NCBI RefSeq assembly: GCF_003425685.1
Contig: NZ_QJKM01000016.1
Coordinates: 1-64,000, forward strand
DNA length: 64,000 bases
Source: Rhizobium terrae
Lineage (GTDB): Bacteria > Pseudomonadota > Alphaproteobacteria > Rhizobiales > Rhizobiaceae
Direction of reading: 5' to 3'
Made by a program: the position numbers and the translations under genes. The notes under the pieces are model-generated. The model saw only the letters and a list, made by a program, of their open reading frames with translations, did not search any database and was not told the origin of the DNA. This document shows positions 42,911 to 53,293 of this stretch, piece after piece; the stretch's first letter is position 1, and the number at the start of each line of letters is the position of its first letter.

Positions 42911-43606
42911 ATGATTCAGACCACATTTCCGGATCGCGGCGTAATGGCCGAACTGATGGCAAAGATGCTCTGGGAGATCGGAGCGGTCCATTTCAGCGCC
43001 GACAAGCCCTACAAGCTTTCGTCCGGCATGATGAGCCCGGTCTACATCGATTGCCGCAAGCTGATCTCCTATCCGCGCATCCGCTCGGCAATCATGGATT
43101 TCGCGGCCGCGACGCTCATGCGCGACGCCGGCTTCGAGAAATTCGATTGCATCGCGGGCGGCGAGACCGCCGGGATCCCGTTCGCGGCCTTCCTGTCGGA
43201 GCGCCTCGGCCTGCCGATGATCTACGTCCGCAAGAAGCCCAAGGGACATGGCCGCAATGCGCAGATCGAGGGCCACATGCCGGAGGGCGCGCGCGTCCTG
43301 GTGATCGAGGATCTCACCACCGTCGGCGGCGGCATGTTCACGTTCATCGATGCGATCCGGGCTGCGGGCGGCGTCGTCGATCACGGCATCGCGCTGTTCT
43401 TCTACGACATGTATCCGCAGGTCCGGGAACGGTTTGTGAAGGGTAACGTCCAGTTCCATTATATTGCCACCTGGCGCAACGTGCTGGCCGTCGCGCGCGA
43501 GCAGAAGCTTTTCGACGAGAAGACCTTTACCGAGGTTGAGGCCTTCCTCGATGCGCCGCTCGCCTGGTCCGGACGCAACGGCGGCATCAGCGAGCTTACT
43601 GATTGA
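42911..43606 (+). CDS. pyrE: Orotate phosphoribosyltransferase
   Basis: A 231-residue type I phosphoribosyltransferase with the PRPP-binding signature VLVIEDLTTVGG, the SSGMMSPVYIDCRKL segment and YVRKKPKGHG catalytic loop. It converts orotate and PRPP to OMP. Near pyrC, as usual in Rhizobiaceae. The start is clear, with AGGATAGGGC upstream. Confidence 0.96.
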   Translation: MIQTTFPDRGVMAELMAKMLWEIGAVHFSADKPYKLSSGMMSPVYIDCRKLISYPRIRSAIMDFAAATLMRDAGFEKFDCIAGGETAGIPFAAFLSERLGLPMIYVRKKPKGHGRNAQIEGHMPEGARVLVIEDLTTVGGGMFTFIDAIRAAGGVVDHGIALFFYDMYPQVRERFVKGNVQFHYIATWRNVLAVAREQKLFDEKTFTEVEAFLDAPLAWSGRNGGISELTD

Positions 43607-43683
43607 GTTTTTGCTCTGGTGTTTTGACAAAAGCTCGCCTAATCGATTGAAAACGGCATCCGGTTCCGCGTGGGAGGATTTTT

Positions 43684-44610
43684 ATGATTTTGTGCTGCGG
43701 CGAAGCCCTGATCGACATGCTTCCGCGCGAGACCACTTTGGGCGAGAAGGGGTTCGCCCCTTACGCCGGCGGCGCGGTATTCAATACCGCGATCGCGCTC
43801 AGCCGACTCGGGCAGCCGACGGGTTTCTTCACCGGCCTCTCCGACGACATGATGGGAGACATCCTGCGCGACACGCTGGCGCAGAGCGGCGTGGATTACA
43901 GCCTTGCAGCCGTCTCTTCTCGCCCGACGACGATCGCGTTCGTGAAACTGGTCAAGGGGCAGGCGAGCTATGCCTTCTATGACGAAGGCACCGCGGGCCG
44001 GATGATCACCGAGGCCGACCTGCCGGTGCTCGGCGACGGTTGCGAGGCCATGCATTTCGGTGCGATCAGCCTGATCCCCGAGCCCTGCGGGGGCACCTAC
44101 GAAGCGCTGATGGCCCGCGAACACAAAAATCGAGTCATCTCCTTCGACCCGAACATCCGTCCGGGCTTCATCAAGGACAAACAGAAGCACATGGATCGCG
44201 TGCGCCGTATGGCGGCGATGTCGGATATCGTCAAATTCTCCGACGAGGACCTCGATTGGTTCGGCATGCGGGGTGATCATGATACGCTCGCCGCCCACTG
44301 GCTGAACGAAGGCGCCAAGCTGGTCGTCCTGACCCGCGGCGCGGAAGGTGCGACGGGTTATACGAAGAGCTTCAAGACTTCGATGCCCAGCGAACGTGTG
44401 ACTGTGGTGGATACGGTCGGTGCGGGCGATACGTTCGATGCCGGCGTGCTCGCCTCGCTGAAGATGCAGGACCTGCTGACCAAGGAGAAGGTCGCCGCCC
44501 TCACCGAAGATGCGGTTCGCAACGCGCTGGCGCTCGGCGCCAAGGCCGCCGCAGTCACTGTCTCCCGCGCCGGCGCCAATCCGCCGTTCGCGCATGAGAT
44601 CGGGCTTTAA
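43684..44610 (+). CDS. frk: PfkB-family carbohydrate kinase, fructokinase
   Basis: A 308-residue ribokinase-fold kinase: N-terminal GGAVFNTAIALSRLG and the C-terminal catalytic signature DTVGAGDTFDAG with the base Asp. Rhizobial fructokinases with this sequence style sit beside pyrE and pgi. It phosphorylates fructose to fructose-6-phosphate, the product then used by Pgi encoded nearby. GGAGG precedes the ATG. Confidence 0.88.
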   Translation: MILCCGEALIDMLPRETTLGEKGFAPYAGGAVFNTAIALSRLGQPTGFFTGLSDDMMGDILRDTLAQSGVDYSLAAVSSRPTTIAFVKLVKGQASYAFYDEGTAGRMITEADLPVLGDGCEAMHFGAISLIPEPCGGTYEALMAREHKNRVISFDPNIRPGFIKDKQKHMDRVRRMAAMSDIVKFSDEDLDWFGMRGDHDTLAAHWLNEGAKLVVLTRGAEGATGYTKSFKTSMPSERVTVVDTVGAGDTFDAGVLASLKMQDLLTKEKVAALTEDAVRNALALGAKAAAVTVSRAGANPPFAHEIGL

Positions 44611-44613
44611 GCG

Positions 44614-45465
44614 CTAAACCGGCGGCGTCGTACGGGCAAAAAGGATATGCGGCCCGGCGCCGCCATCCGGCGTATCCGCCGAAGCGCCGAAATATCGCCG
44701 CGCCGTGGCGGATGGGCCCAGGTCTTCGATGTGGTGGAACCCCATGGCCGTGAGTTCGCGCGCAAGTTCCGTGGGATCGAACAGCGTGATCCACGGTTCG
44801 CCCGCAGCGGCCACTCGTGCCGCCATCGTTGCCGCTCTGGCGCGGCGCTCCGGCGCATAGTTCTCCAGCGGCTCGGAATAGTCGAAGATGATTCCGGCCT
44901 CGGCCGAACCTGCCACGAAGCGGAGCAGCGAGAAGACGGTCTGCTTTTCGAGATAGGGAACGACGCCGAGCCAGACATAAAGAGCACGTTCATCCTTGCG
45001 GAAGCCGCTGGCTTCGAGCTTTTCCGCCAGATCGTCCCGTTCGAAATCGACCGGCACGAAGGTGAGTTCCGAGGGGAGTGCGATCTCTGAGGCGGCGAGC
45101 CGCTCCTTTTTCCAGGCCTGGGTGGCTGGATGATCGACCTCGAATACCCTGAGCCCCGCATCGCGATGGGGATTGCGCAGGCCAAACGTATCGAGGCCGG
45201 CGCCGAGCATGACGACCTGTCGCAATCCGAGCCCCGCTTCGCGGGCGATGCAATCGTCCGCGAAGCGGCTACGCGCCGCCAGGAACATGCGGAAGGGTTT
45301 GGTGGAGGGATCCCGGGCCTTTTCGTCGGCCGCAGCGATCGACTCTGCATCCAGGATCACCCGGGCATAGGGATCCTTGAAGACGGAAGCGTTGTCGATG
45401 ATCTGGTGGGCGGCGCGGGAGCCCGCTACCTGTTTCGCCGTCCGGCTCGGTTCCCTGCCTTCCAT
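44614..45465 (-). CDS. Class I SAM-dependent methyltransferase (PPM1/LCMT-like)
   Basis: A 283-residue methyltransferase of the TIGR00027/leucine-carboxyl-methyltransferase group: N-terminal GSRAAHQIIDNASVFKDPYA, the SAM site QVVMLGAGLDTF and FEVDHPATQAWKKERL, and YVWLGVVPYL. The substrate is unknown. It ends 3 bp from the convergent fructokinase gene. Confidence 0.85.
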   Translation of the reverse strand: MEGREPSRTAKQVAGSRAAHQIIDNASVFKDPYARVILDAESIAAADEKARDPSTKPFRMFLAARSRFADDCIAREAGLGLRQVVMLGAGLDTFGLRNPHRDAGLRVFEVDHPATQAWKKERLAASEIALPSELTFVPVDFERDDLAEKLEASGFRKDERALYVWLGVVPYLEKQTVFSLLRFVAGSAEAGIIFDYSEPLENYAPERRARAATMAARVAAAGEPWITLFDPTELARELTAMGFHHIEDLGPSATARRYFGASADTPDGGAGPHILFARTTPPV

Positions 45466-45480
45466 GGTTCGCTCCTGCGG

Positions 45481-47106
<1,626 letters not shown>

Positions 47107-47194
47107 GGGTGATTCCTCACGCTGGGAAGAGAGATGCTGGCGAACCTATTCGCTTTGCATGTCAAATCAAGCGTGGTCGAAGGCAAGTGCGGTT

Positions 47195-48439
47195 TTATTG
47201 CCCGACACTGGTCGCCACCGCGTTCCCGACCGAATTGCCGAAACGATCGACCTGATCCCTGTAGTTCCGGCGGGTGACCGGATCGAAGATCGCGATCGGC
47301 GTGCTGACGGCGACGCTTGCGGCGCTCCCGACGGTCTGCGCGGCGCCGAGCGCAACGGCTCCGAGATGCTCACCGAGCCCGACGTCGGAATCGGTGACCG
47401 TCTGGCCGGCGATCAGTCGGTTGCCGAGCAGCTTTACCACTTCCGGGCTTTCGGCGAACTTGCCGTGGTTCAGGCCGTCTCCGGTCTTGAGCTTGGTAAG
47501 ATCCAGCACGACGATGCCGGCCTTTTCGAATTCGCTGCGATAGGGCTCGACGGTGGGATCCACCTGTCCGAGCCGGTCGACATTGCCGGAGATGCGCCGC
47601 GACAGGCTGAGCGCCCGGTCGTCCTGGGAGACGAACAGGGTGAAATGCGGCCGCTTTTCGCCAATCTCGGCAAGCTGGCGGCTGAACACGTCAACGTCGA
47701 GATCGGGTGAGGCAAGGATGACGTTCTGGATCTTAGGCGCCACGCGCCCGTCACGGATCGCCATCTGCCTGAGCGCCTCGACGGTCAGCCAGGAGCCCAT
47801 CGAATGCGCCATGACGGTGATTTCGCCGACGCCAGGTTCCTGTGCCAGGCGGCGCAGCATCATCTCCAGCGCGTCGCGGGAATAGTTGGTGCTTTCCTTG
47901 TCGTAATTGTAGGCGAAGATGCTGCCGCGCGACGGCCAGGTGAACAGCACCGGCGCGGCGTCCGCCTTTGAATCGTGGACGATCTGGGCGAAGCGGTAGA
48001 CGGCATCTTCATATCGGTTGTTGAAACCATGCACGAAGACCAGCACCCGCCGGCTTTTCGGCAGGTGGCTCCTGACCCATGATCGGGCAGCGCCGGCTTC
48101 GACCGGAGTGACGGAGAGAGTGGCGAATTCCTTTGCCGGATTGGCGGGAAGTTTGGACGGCCACTGCACCTGGCCAACCTCGCGGGCCTTGTCCGGCGGA
48201 ATGGAAACGGCGATCTCGGTGACCTGCGGTTCCTTGCCGCGCTCGCCTGAGAACAGCACCCCCGGCGTCTGGCTCGATTGCCGGGTCGTGGCGACGAGCA
48301 CGTCGACTTTCGAAGCGCCGGAGGCCTGCGTCGCCGTCGGAATAAGCACGCCTTCCGGCCGCCCGGCGCAGCCCGCAAGAATGGCCAGCACCGAGAAGGC
48401 GGCAATCCAACGAGACGAAAATCCGGCGCGGTTTCCCAA
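47195..48439 (-). CDS. Alpha/beta-hydrolase lipoprotein (DUF900 type)
   Basis: A 414-residue protein with a lipoprotein signal peptide ending LAILAGCAG (lipobox Cys at about 24) and an alpha/beta-hydrolase domain of the DUF900 family: VLVFVHGFNNRYEDAV, the nucleophile elbow MAHSMGSW, and SPDLDVDVF. The catalytic Ser is in AHSMG. The C-terminal ~80 residues are Val/Gly/Ala-rich and may be surface-exposed. Substrate unknown. Confidence 0.8.
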   Translation of the reverse strand: MGNRAGFSSRWIAAFSVLAILAGCAGRPEGVLIPTATQASGASKVDVLVATTRQSSQTPGVLFSGERGKEPQVTEIAVSIPPDKAREVGQVQWPSKLPANPAKEFATLSVTPVEAGAARSWVRSHLPKSRRVLVFVHGFNNRYEDAVYRFAQIVHDSKADAAPVLFTWPSRGSIFAYNYDKESTNYSRDALEMMLRRLAQEPGVGEITVMAHSMGSWLTVEALRQMAIRDGRVAPKIQNVILASPDLDVDVFSRQLAEIGEKRPHFTLFVSQDDRALSLSRRISGNVDRLGQVDPTVEPYRSEFEKAGIVVLDLTKLKTGDGLNHGKFAESPEVVKLLGNRLIAGQTVTDSDVGLGEHLGAVALGAAQTVGSAASVAVSTPIAIFDPVTRRNYRDQVDRFGNSVGNAVATSVGQ

Positions 48440-48630
48440 GCGAACTCCAACGATGCTGACTGCCCGGCCCCTCGGGAATGGCTAATCGAGGATTGCCGGA
48501 TCGTCTACCGGTAACGCGGGGATTGTCGTGCCGGAGTCTACTCTGTGTTGCCGGCTGTCTCTCCTATGCAACGGTAACCGCCGGTTCCGGCAGGCGATGG
48601 GTTATTTCTCAGATGGACACCCCATATTCT

Positions 48631-48663
48631 CCCTGATCCCTGTGACAAGCACAGGGATCAGGG
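48631..48663. repeat. 14-bp-arm palindromic element, probable dispersed rhizobial repeat
   Basis: CCCTGATCCCTGTG-ACAAG-CACAGGGATCAGGG, a perfect 14-bp stem with a 5-nt loop, in the 252-bp gap between the hydrolase and acyl-CoA ligase genes. It resembles the CCCTGTGCTTGTCACAGGG palindromes I recall from rhizobial intergenic regions. It could also act as a factor-independent end for the ligase mRNA, though no T-run follows on either strand. Confidence 0.6.
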
Positions 48664-48691
48664 TGTTGGATGCACCTGCGCCCGTTATCCG

Positions 48692-50389
48692 TTACCCCCG
48701 CAACTCGCGCCGCAAAATCTTGCCGACATTCGACTTCGGCAGTTCGCTGCGGAACTCGATGAAGCGCGGTCGCTTGTAGTTGGTGAGATTGGCGACGCAA
48801 TGGGCCTTGAGGTCGGCTTCCGTCAGATTGGGGTCCTTCTTCACCACGTAGAGCTTGACCGCTTCGCCAGAATGTTCGTCGGGCACGCCGATTGCCGCGC
48901 ATTCGAGAACGCCCGGATGCATGGCCGCCACTTCCTCGACCTCGTTGGGATAGACGTTGAAGCCCGAGACAAGGATCATGTCCTTCTTGCGGTCGACGAT
49001 CTTGGTATAGCCCTGGCGGTCCATATAGCCCATGTCGCCGGTGCGGAAATAACCGTCCGCGGTCATCACCTTGGCAGTCTCGTCCGGACGATTCCAGTAA
49101 CCGGCCATCACCTGCGGGCCGCGAATGCAGATTTCGCCCACGTCGCCGAGTTCCACCTCATTGCCTTCGTCGTCGCGGATGGAAATCTCGGTCGAGGAGA
49201 TCGGCAGGCCGATCATGCCGCTGAACTCGACCGCGTCCAGCCGGTTGGCGGTGGCGACCGGCGAAGTCTCGGAAAGTCCGTAACCTTCGGTGATCTGACA
49301 ACCGGTCATCTTCAGCCAGCGCTCGGCGACCGGGCGCTGCACCGACATGCCTCCGCCGAAAACGAGCAGGAAGGAAGAGAAGTCCAGCTTCTGGAAGTCC
49401 GGATTGTTCATCAGCGCATTGAACAGCGTGTTGAGGCCGGGGAAGACGTGGATCTTGTATTTCTGCAATTCTTTGACGAAGGCCGGGATGTCGCGCGGAT
49501 TGGCAATCAGGATGTTGTGGCTACCGGTCGCCACACCCATCAGCGAATTCACCGTCAAGGCGAAGATGTGGTAGAGCGGCAGAGCGCAGAGGAACTGCAA
49601 CTGTTCCGGGCGGGGCTTGGTCAGGAATGCGGTTTCGAGCCAGATCCCCATCTGCTCCTTGTTGGCGAGCAGGTTGGCATGCGTGAGTATCGCCCCCTTG
49701 GAGACACCCGTCGTCCCCCCGGTATATTGCAGAAAAGCGACATCCCGGGGCGAGACCTCGACGGGCGTCAGCGAATGACGGGCGCCTTCTGCCATAACCT
49801 GCTTGAAGCTTTTGGCCTGCGGCAGCGACCAGTCGGGAACGAGTTTCTTGACCCGGCGCACCACGAGATTGACGATATGGCCCTTGAGGCCCAGCATGTC
49901 GCCCATGGTCGCCACGACCACATGCTTTACGTCCGTGTTCGGCAGTGCCTGCTGCACCGCATGCGCGAAATTTTCGAGCACGAAGAGCGCCTTTGCGCCG
50001 GCATCCTTGAGCTGGTAGGCGAGTTCGCGCGGCGTGTAGAGCGGATTGACGTTGACCACCACCATGCCGACCCGAAGGATGCCGTAGACGATCACCGGGT
50101 TCTGTAGGATGTTCGGCAGCATGACCGCCACCCGGTCGCCCTTCACCAGGCCCTGAGCCTGCAGCCAGGCCGCAACCTTGCGGCTCTGTGCTTCCAGCTC
50201 CTGAAAGGAAAGCGCCTTGCCCATGCTTGAAAAGGCCGGGCGGTCCGCATATCGGACGCAGCTCTCCTCGAAGAGTTCGCCGAGCGAATGATGCGGTAAC
50301 GGCGGGATTTCCGCCGGCACGGTAGGCGGGTAGGAGGCGAGCCAGATCTTTGTCGGATGGGCTTCGGTGCGTGCGCTGACTTCGTTCAT
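48692..50389 (-). CDS. fadD: Long-chain fatty acid-CoA ligase
   Basis: A 565-residue AMP-forming acyl-CoA synthetase. The P-loop-like motif LQYTGGTTGVSKGAIL, the adenylate motif GYGLSETSP, and the C-terminal YFRTGDMGYMDRQGYTKIVDRKKDMI with the final catalytic Lys in KSNVGKILRREL are present. It activates fatty acids for beta-oxidation. ATG 50389 is preferred over longer in-frame starts because GAGGAGG lies about 8 nt upstream and homologues begin here. Confidence 0.92.
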   Translation of the reverse strand: MNEVSARTEAHPTKIWLASYPPTVPAEIPPLPHHSLGELFEESCVRYADRPAFSSMGKALSFQELEAQSRKVAAWLQAQGLVKGDRVAVMLPNILQNPVIVYGILRVGMVVVNVNPLYTPRELAYQLKDAGAKALFVLENFAHAVQQALPNTDVKHVVVATMGDMLGLKGHIVNLVVRRVKKLVPDWSLPQAKSFKQVMAEGARHSLTPVEVSPRDVAFLQYTGGTTGVSKGAILTHANLLANKEQMGIWLETAFLTKPRPEQLQFLCALPLYHIFALTVNSLMGVATGSHNILIANPRDIPAFVKELQKYKIHVFPGLNTLFNALMNNPDFQKLDFSSFLLVFGGGMSVQRPVAERWLKMTGCQITEGYGLSETSPVATANRLDAVEFSGMIGLPISSTEISIRDDEGNEVELGDVGEICIRGPQVMAGYWNRPDETAKVMTADGYFRTGDMGYMDRQGYTKIVDRKKDMILVSGFNVYPNEVEEVAAMHPGVLECAAIGVPDEHSGEAVKLYVVKKDPNLTEADLKAHCVANLTNYKRPRFIEFRSELPKSNVGKILRRELRG

Positions 50390-50669
50390 TTGCTGGACCT
50401 CCTCTATCGTTCTTCTTGTCGTCCCGCGCCGTCCTCCAGCGCGCCCGCTGCAAAGTCCTCCGCTTTGCGCGAGAAACACATTATGCCATGGCAACCCGGC
50501 TTCAAGCCAGAGTGTCAGATTTAAACAGCTATATAACTTTGACGTAAACGTCAATTGGATTGCGAAGAACGGCAAGGGAGGACCGCGCGGACGCACACCG
50601 TGGCGGAACCTCTTGCCGGACAGGGCGTTCACCTCTCGTGATCGTTCACGAGAAACAAGGAGGTGCGCC

Positions 50670-51062
50670 ATGTTGCATCATGAACCCCGAGCCGGACAGG
50701 ATCCCTATGTCAAGGACACGCCTTCGCTGATCGCCAGCGACAAGGTCGAGGGTACGAAGGTCTACGGTGCCGACGGCAAGCATATCGGCTCCATCGCCCG
50801 CGTGCTTCTCGAAAAGCGTGGCGGCCGCGTTGGTTATGCGGTCCTGAGCTTCGGCGGTTTTTGGGGTATCGGCGACGACTATTACCCGCTGCCCTGGGAA
50901 AAGCTGCGATACGACGAACAGCTCGACGGCTACCGCATCGACCTCACCAAGGACCAGATCACGGGTGCCCCGCGATATCGGGATCTCGATGACGAGGCTT
51001 GGTTCAACGACAAGGGCCGCACGATCTACGACTATTACGGCGTACCGCCATACTGGATGTAA
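50670..51062 (+). CDS. PRC-barrel domain protein
   Basis: A 130-residue protein with a PRC-barrel core: SLIASDKVEGTKVYGADGKHIGSI, RVGYAVLSFGGFWGIGDDYYPLPW. The rest is charged and ends YDYYGVPPYWM, as in a common rhizobial stress-related family. AAGGAGG precedes ATG 50670. Monocistronic with a strong terminator. Function unknown; such proteins are often abundant and stress-induced. Confidence 0.88.
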   Translation: MLHHEPRAGQDPYVKDTPSLIASDKVEGTKVYGADGKHIGSIARVLLEKRGGRVGYAVLSFGGFWGIGDDYYPLPWEKLRYDEQLDGYRIDLTKDQITGAPRYRDLDDEAWFNDKGRTIYDYYGVPPYWM

Positions 51063-51084
51063 ACCGTACGCATTTGGATTTTCG

Positions 51085-51119
51085 GAGGCCCCGCGGTTGG
51101 CGGGGCCTCTTTTCGTTTA
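51085..51119 (+). terminator. Rho-independent terminator after the PRC-barrel gene
   Basis: A 10-bp stem GAGGCCCCGC / GCGGGGCCTC with a 5-nt loop (GGTTG) followed by TTTTCGTTTATTT. A classical intrinsic terminator, 22 bp after the stop codon. Confidence 0.93.
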
Positions 51120-51164
51120 TTTAATTCTCATCATGCAAGTTTGCCTGCGAATGAGGGACCGGGC

Positions 51165-52271
51165 ATGACGGCAGGCAAGGAAGCGGGTGTCATCCGCGAT
51201 TTCGAGCGCAGCGATATCGAGGCGGTCGCAAGGCTTTTTCAGAAAACTTTCCGGAAGTCGGGCAAGCCGTCCCCCTCTCTTTCCGCCTATCTCGAAGAGG
51301 CCTTTTTCGACCATCCCTGGAACGAGCCGGATCTCTGTTCCAAGGTTTTTGCGGAGTCGGACGGCAAGGTATCGGGTTTCGTCGGCGTGCTGCCCGCGAG
51401 GCTGGAAATCGGCGATCGTTCGTTACGCGCAGCCTTCGCGGGCTCGCTGATGGTCGAGAACGCCAAGGAGAACCCGCTGGCCGGTGCGCGCTTGGTGCGC
51501 GCCTTTCTGGCCGGCCCCCAGGATATCTCACTCACCGAGACCGCCAATGCGACGGCGATCGGCATGTGGCAGAAGGCCGGCCACCCGCTGGATCCGGGCT
51601 ATAGCATGAACTGGCTGAAGGTGCTTCGCCCCGCCTCCACCGGAGTGCAACTGCTGGAGCGGCGGATAGGCCTTGCGCGCCTGATTCGTCCGTTCGGGCG
51701 AATAGCCGACCGCGCCATTTCGTTTGGCCGCAGGACGCCGTTCACCGCCATTGCAAACGGCAGGGTCAGTTTTCGCGACGTGACGCCGGATGCCTTCGGC
51801 GAGGCGTTGCTGGTGCTGAAGGACACTTTTGCCCTGCGGCCCCGCTGGGACCCGTCAAGCATCCGCTGGTTTCTCGGCCAGGCGGAGCAGAAACGGAATT
51901 TCGGTTATCCCGAGTGGCGGATCGGCTATTCGTCCGACGGCCGCCCGCTTGCGGCCTACGCCTATTTTGCCTCGCCCGGCAGCATTGGCTGGCTGCTGCA
52001 GGCGATCGCCGCGCCGGCCCGGCTGGACGATCTCGTCGACGACCTTTTCGCCCATGCCTATGGCTATGGTTGCGCGGCATTGCGTGGTGCGGCACATCCC
52101 TGGCTCACGCCGGCGCTGATGCTGCGGGGCGCTCTCTTCCACAGCCGTTCGTTTTACGTCGCGGCGGCACGCGACAAAACGCTGCTCGAACCGATCAAAT
52201 CCGGCCAGGCGCTGGTGAGCGGGCTCGCCGGCGAAGGCTGGATGCGGCTGATCGGCGACCGGTTCGACTGA
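51165..52271 (+). CDS. GNAT-fold-like protein, unknown substrate
   Basis: A 368-residue protein. The N-terminal ~130 residues resemble a GNAT acetyltransferase (VIRDFERSDIEAVARLFQKTF, then VSGFVGVLPARLEI, NATAIGMWQKAGHPLDPGY). The C-terminal half (RVSFRDVTPDAFGEALLVLKD to the end) reads like a second diverged GNAT fold. ATG 51165 has GAGGG 7 nt upstream. It is convergent with an acyl-activation cluster that ends with another two-GNAT protein, so it may modify the same product. Confidence 0.6.
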   Translation: MTAGKEAGVIRDFERSDIEAVARLFQKTFRKSGKPSPSLSAYLEEAFFDHPWNEPDLCSKVFAESDGKVSGFVGVLPARLEIGDRSLRAAFAGSLMVENAKENPLAGARLVRAFLAGPQDISLTETANATAIGMWQKAGHPLDPGYSMNWLKVLRPASTGVQLLERRIGLARLIRPFGRIADRAISFGRRTPFTAIANGRVSFRDVTPDAFGEALLVLKDTFALRPRWDPSSIRWFLGQAEQKRNFGYPEWRIGYSSDGRPLAAYAYFASPGSIGWLLQAIAAPARLDDLVDDLFAHAYGYGCAALRGAAHPWLTPALMLRGALFHSRSFYVAAARDKTLLEPIKSGQALVSGLAGEGWMRLIGDRFD

Positions 52272-52294
52272 CGGCCGGCGGCCCTCGCATTGGC

Positions 52295-53293
52295 TCAGCC
52301 AAGCATCGTCACCGGCTCGGCATGCAGATATTCCGCCACCTTCCGCTTGGAAGCGATGTTGCGCCAGACGGCATCGACCTGATCCGGTGTCAGTCCGGCG
52401 GCCTCACCCACTTCTTCCCGCGCAATCCCGTTGTCGAGGCCGTAGAGGCAGAGGTCCATCCGGTCGTAAGGCAGCGAGAAGTAATATTCGTCCTGGCCCT
52501 GCGGCAGCGACCAGGTATCGGTCGTCGGCGGGCGGCGGCGGATCTCGGCGGGCACGCCGAGCGCTTCGGCGAGCTGGTATACCTGGCTCTTGTAGAGGTG
52601 CGCGATCGGCTTGAAATCGGCGGCGCCGTCACCGTTCTTGACGAAGAAACCCTGGTCGTATTCCAGCCGGTTCGGCGTGCCGGCGACGGCGAAGTTCAGC
52701 CGGTCGGCATGGTAATACTCGATCTGCTTGCGGGTACGCTGCTTCATGTTGGCGGCGGCGATCATCCCGAGATAGACTTCGAGCGGCATGCGGTGGCGGC
52801 TCTGCTCTCCGGCCGGATTGGCGACCACCAGCCAGGAGATGTTGTAGCCGCGGCCGGTCAATGCGTCTTCGAGCACCACCTTGCAGCCCCAGCCTTCGGA
52901 AAATTCCGGCACGACCTGCCGGATGAAGCCGTCACGACGCGTATAGCAGCCGGCGGCGGCAAGCGCCGGACCGATGTCTTCCAGCACGGTCTCAACACCG
53001 ACGGCCTCGGCAAGCGCCCTGCCGAGGCGAAGGCTTTCCGGATCCGAGTCATGTTCCGGCATGAAGACGCCGGTCACCTTGTGCGGTCCGAGGGCCCGGG
53101 CGCAGAGCGCGGCGGTAACGCTGGAATCGATGCCGCCGGAAAGGCCGAGCACGGCACCGCGTTTCCTCAGATCCTTCAGCACCGTTTCGCGCAGCCAGCC
53201 GCAGATGCGTTCGATCTCCGCCTCCGCATCGAGTTTCAGCGTATCGGCCGAGAATCTTTCCGCCGTCGGGGCGCGTTTCAGGCTCTGGGTCAT
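52295..53293 (-). CDS. nadE: NAD synthase-like ATP-pyrophosphatase, lacking glutaminase domain
   Basis: A 332-residue NadE-family protein with the PP-loop GLSGGIDSSV, followed by a family C-terminal region (RRRPPTTDTWSLPQGQDEYYFSL). It has no CN-hydrolase glutaminase domain, so it would use free ammonia. It overlaps an AMP-dependent ligase gene by 4 bp and sits in an ACP-containing cluster. It may be a housekeeping NAD synthase or an amide-forming enzyme of this cluster; context favours the second, but that is inference. Confidence 0.75.
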   Translation of the reverse strand: MTQSLKRAPTAERFSADTLKLDAEAEIERICGWLRETVLKDLRKRGAVLGLSGGIDSSVTAALCARALGPHKVTGVFMPEHDSDPESLRLGRALAEAVGVETVLEDIGPALAAAGCYTRRDGFIRQVVPEFSEGWGCKVVLEDALTGRGYNISWLVVANPAGEQSRHRMPLEVYLGMIAAANMKQRTRKQIEYYHADRLNFAVAGTPNRLEYDQGFFVKNGDGAADFKPIAHLYKSQVYQLAEALGVPAEIRRRPPTTDTWSLPQGQDEYYFSLPYDRMDLCLYGLDNGIAREEVGEAAGLTPDQVDAVWRNIASKRKVAEYLHAEPVTMLG

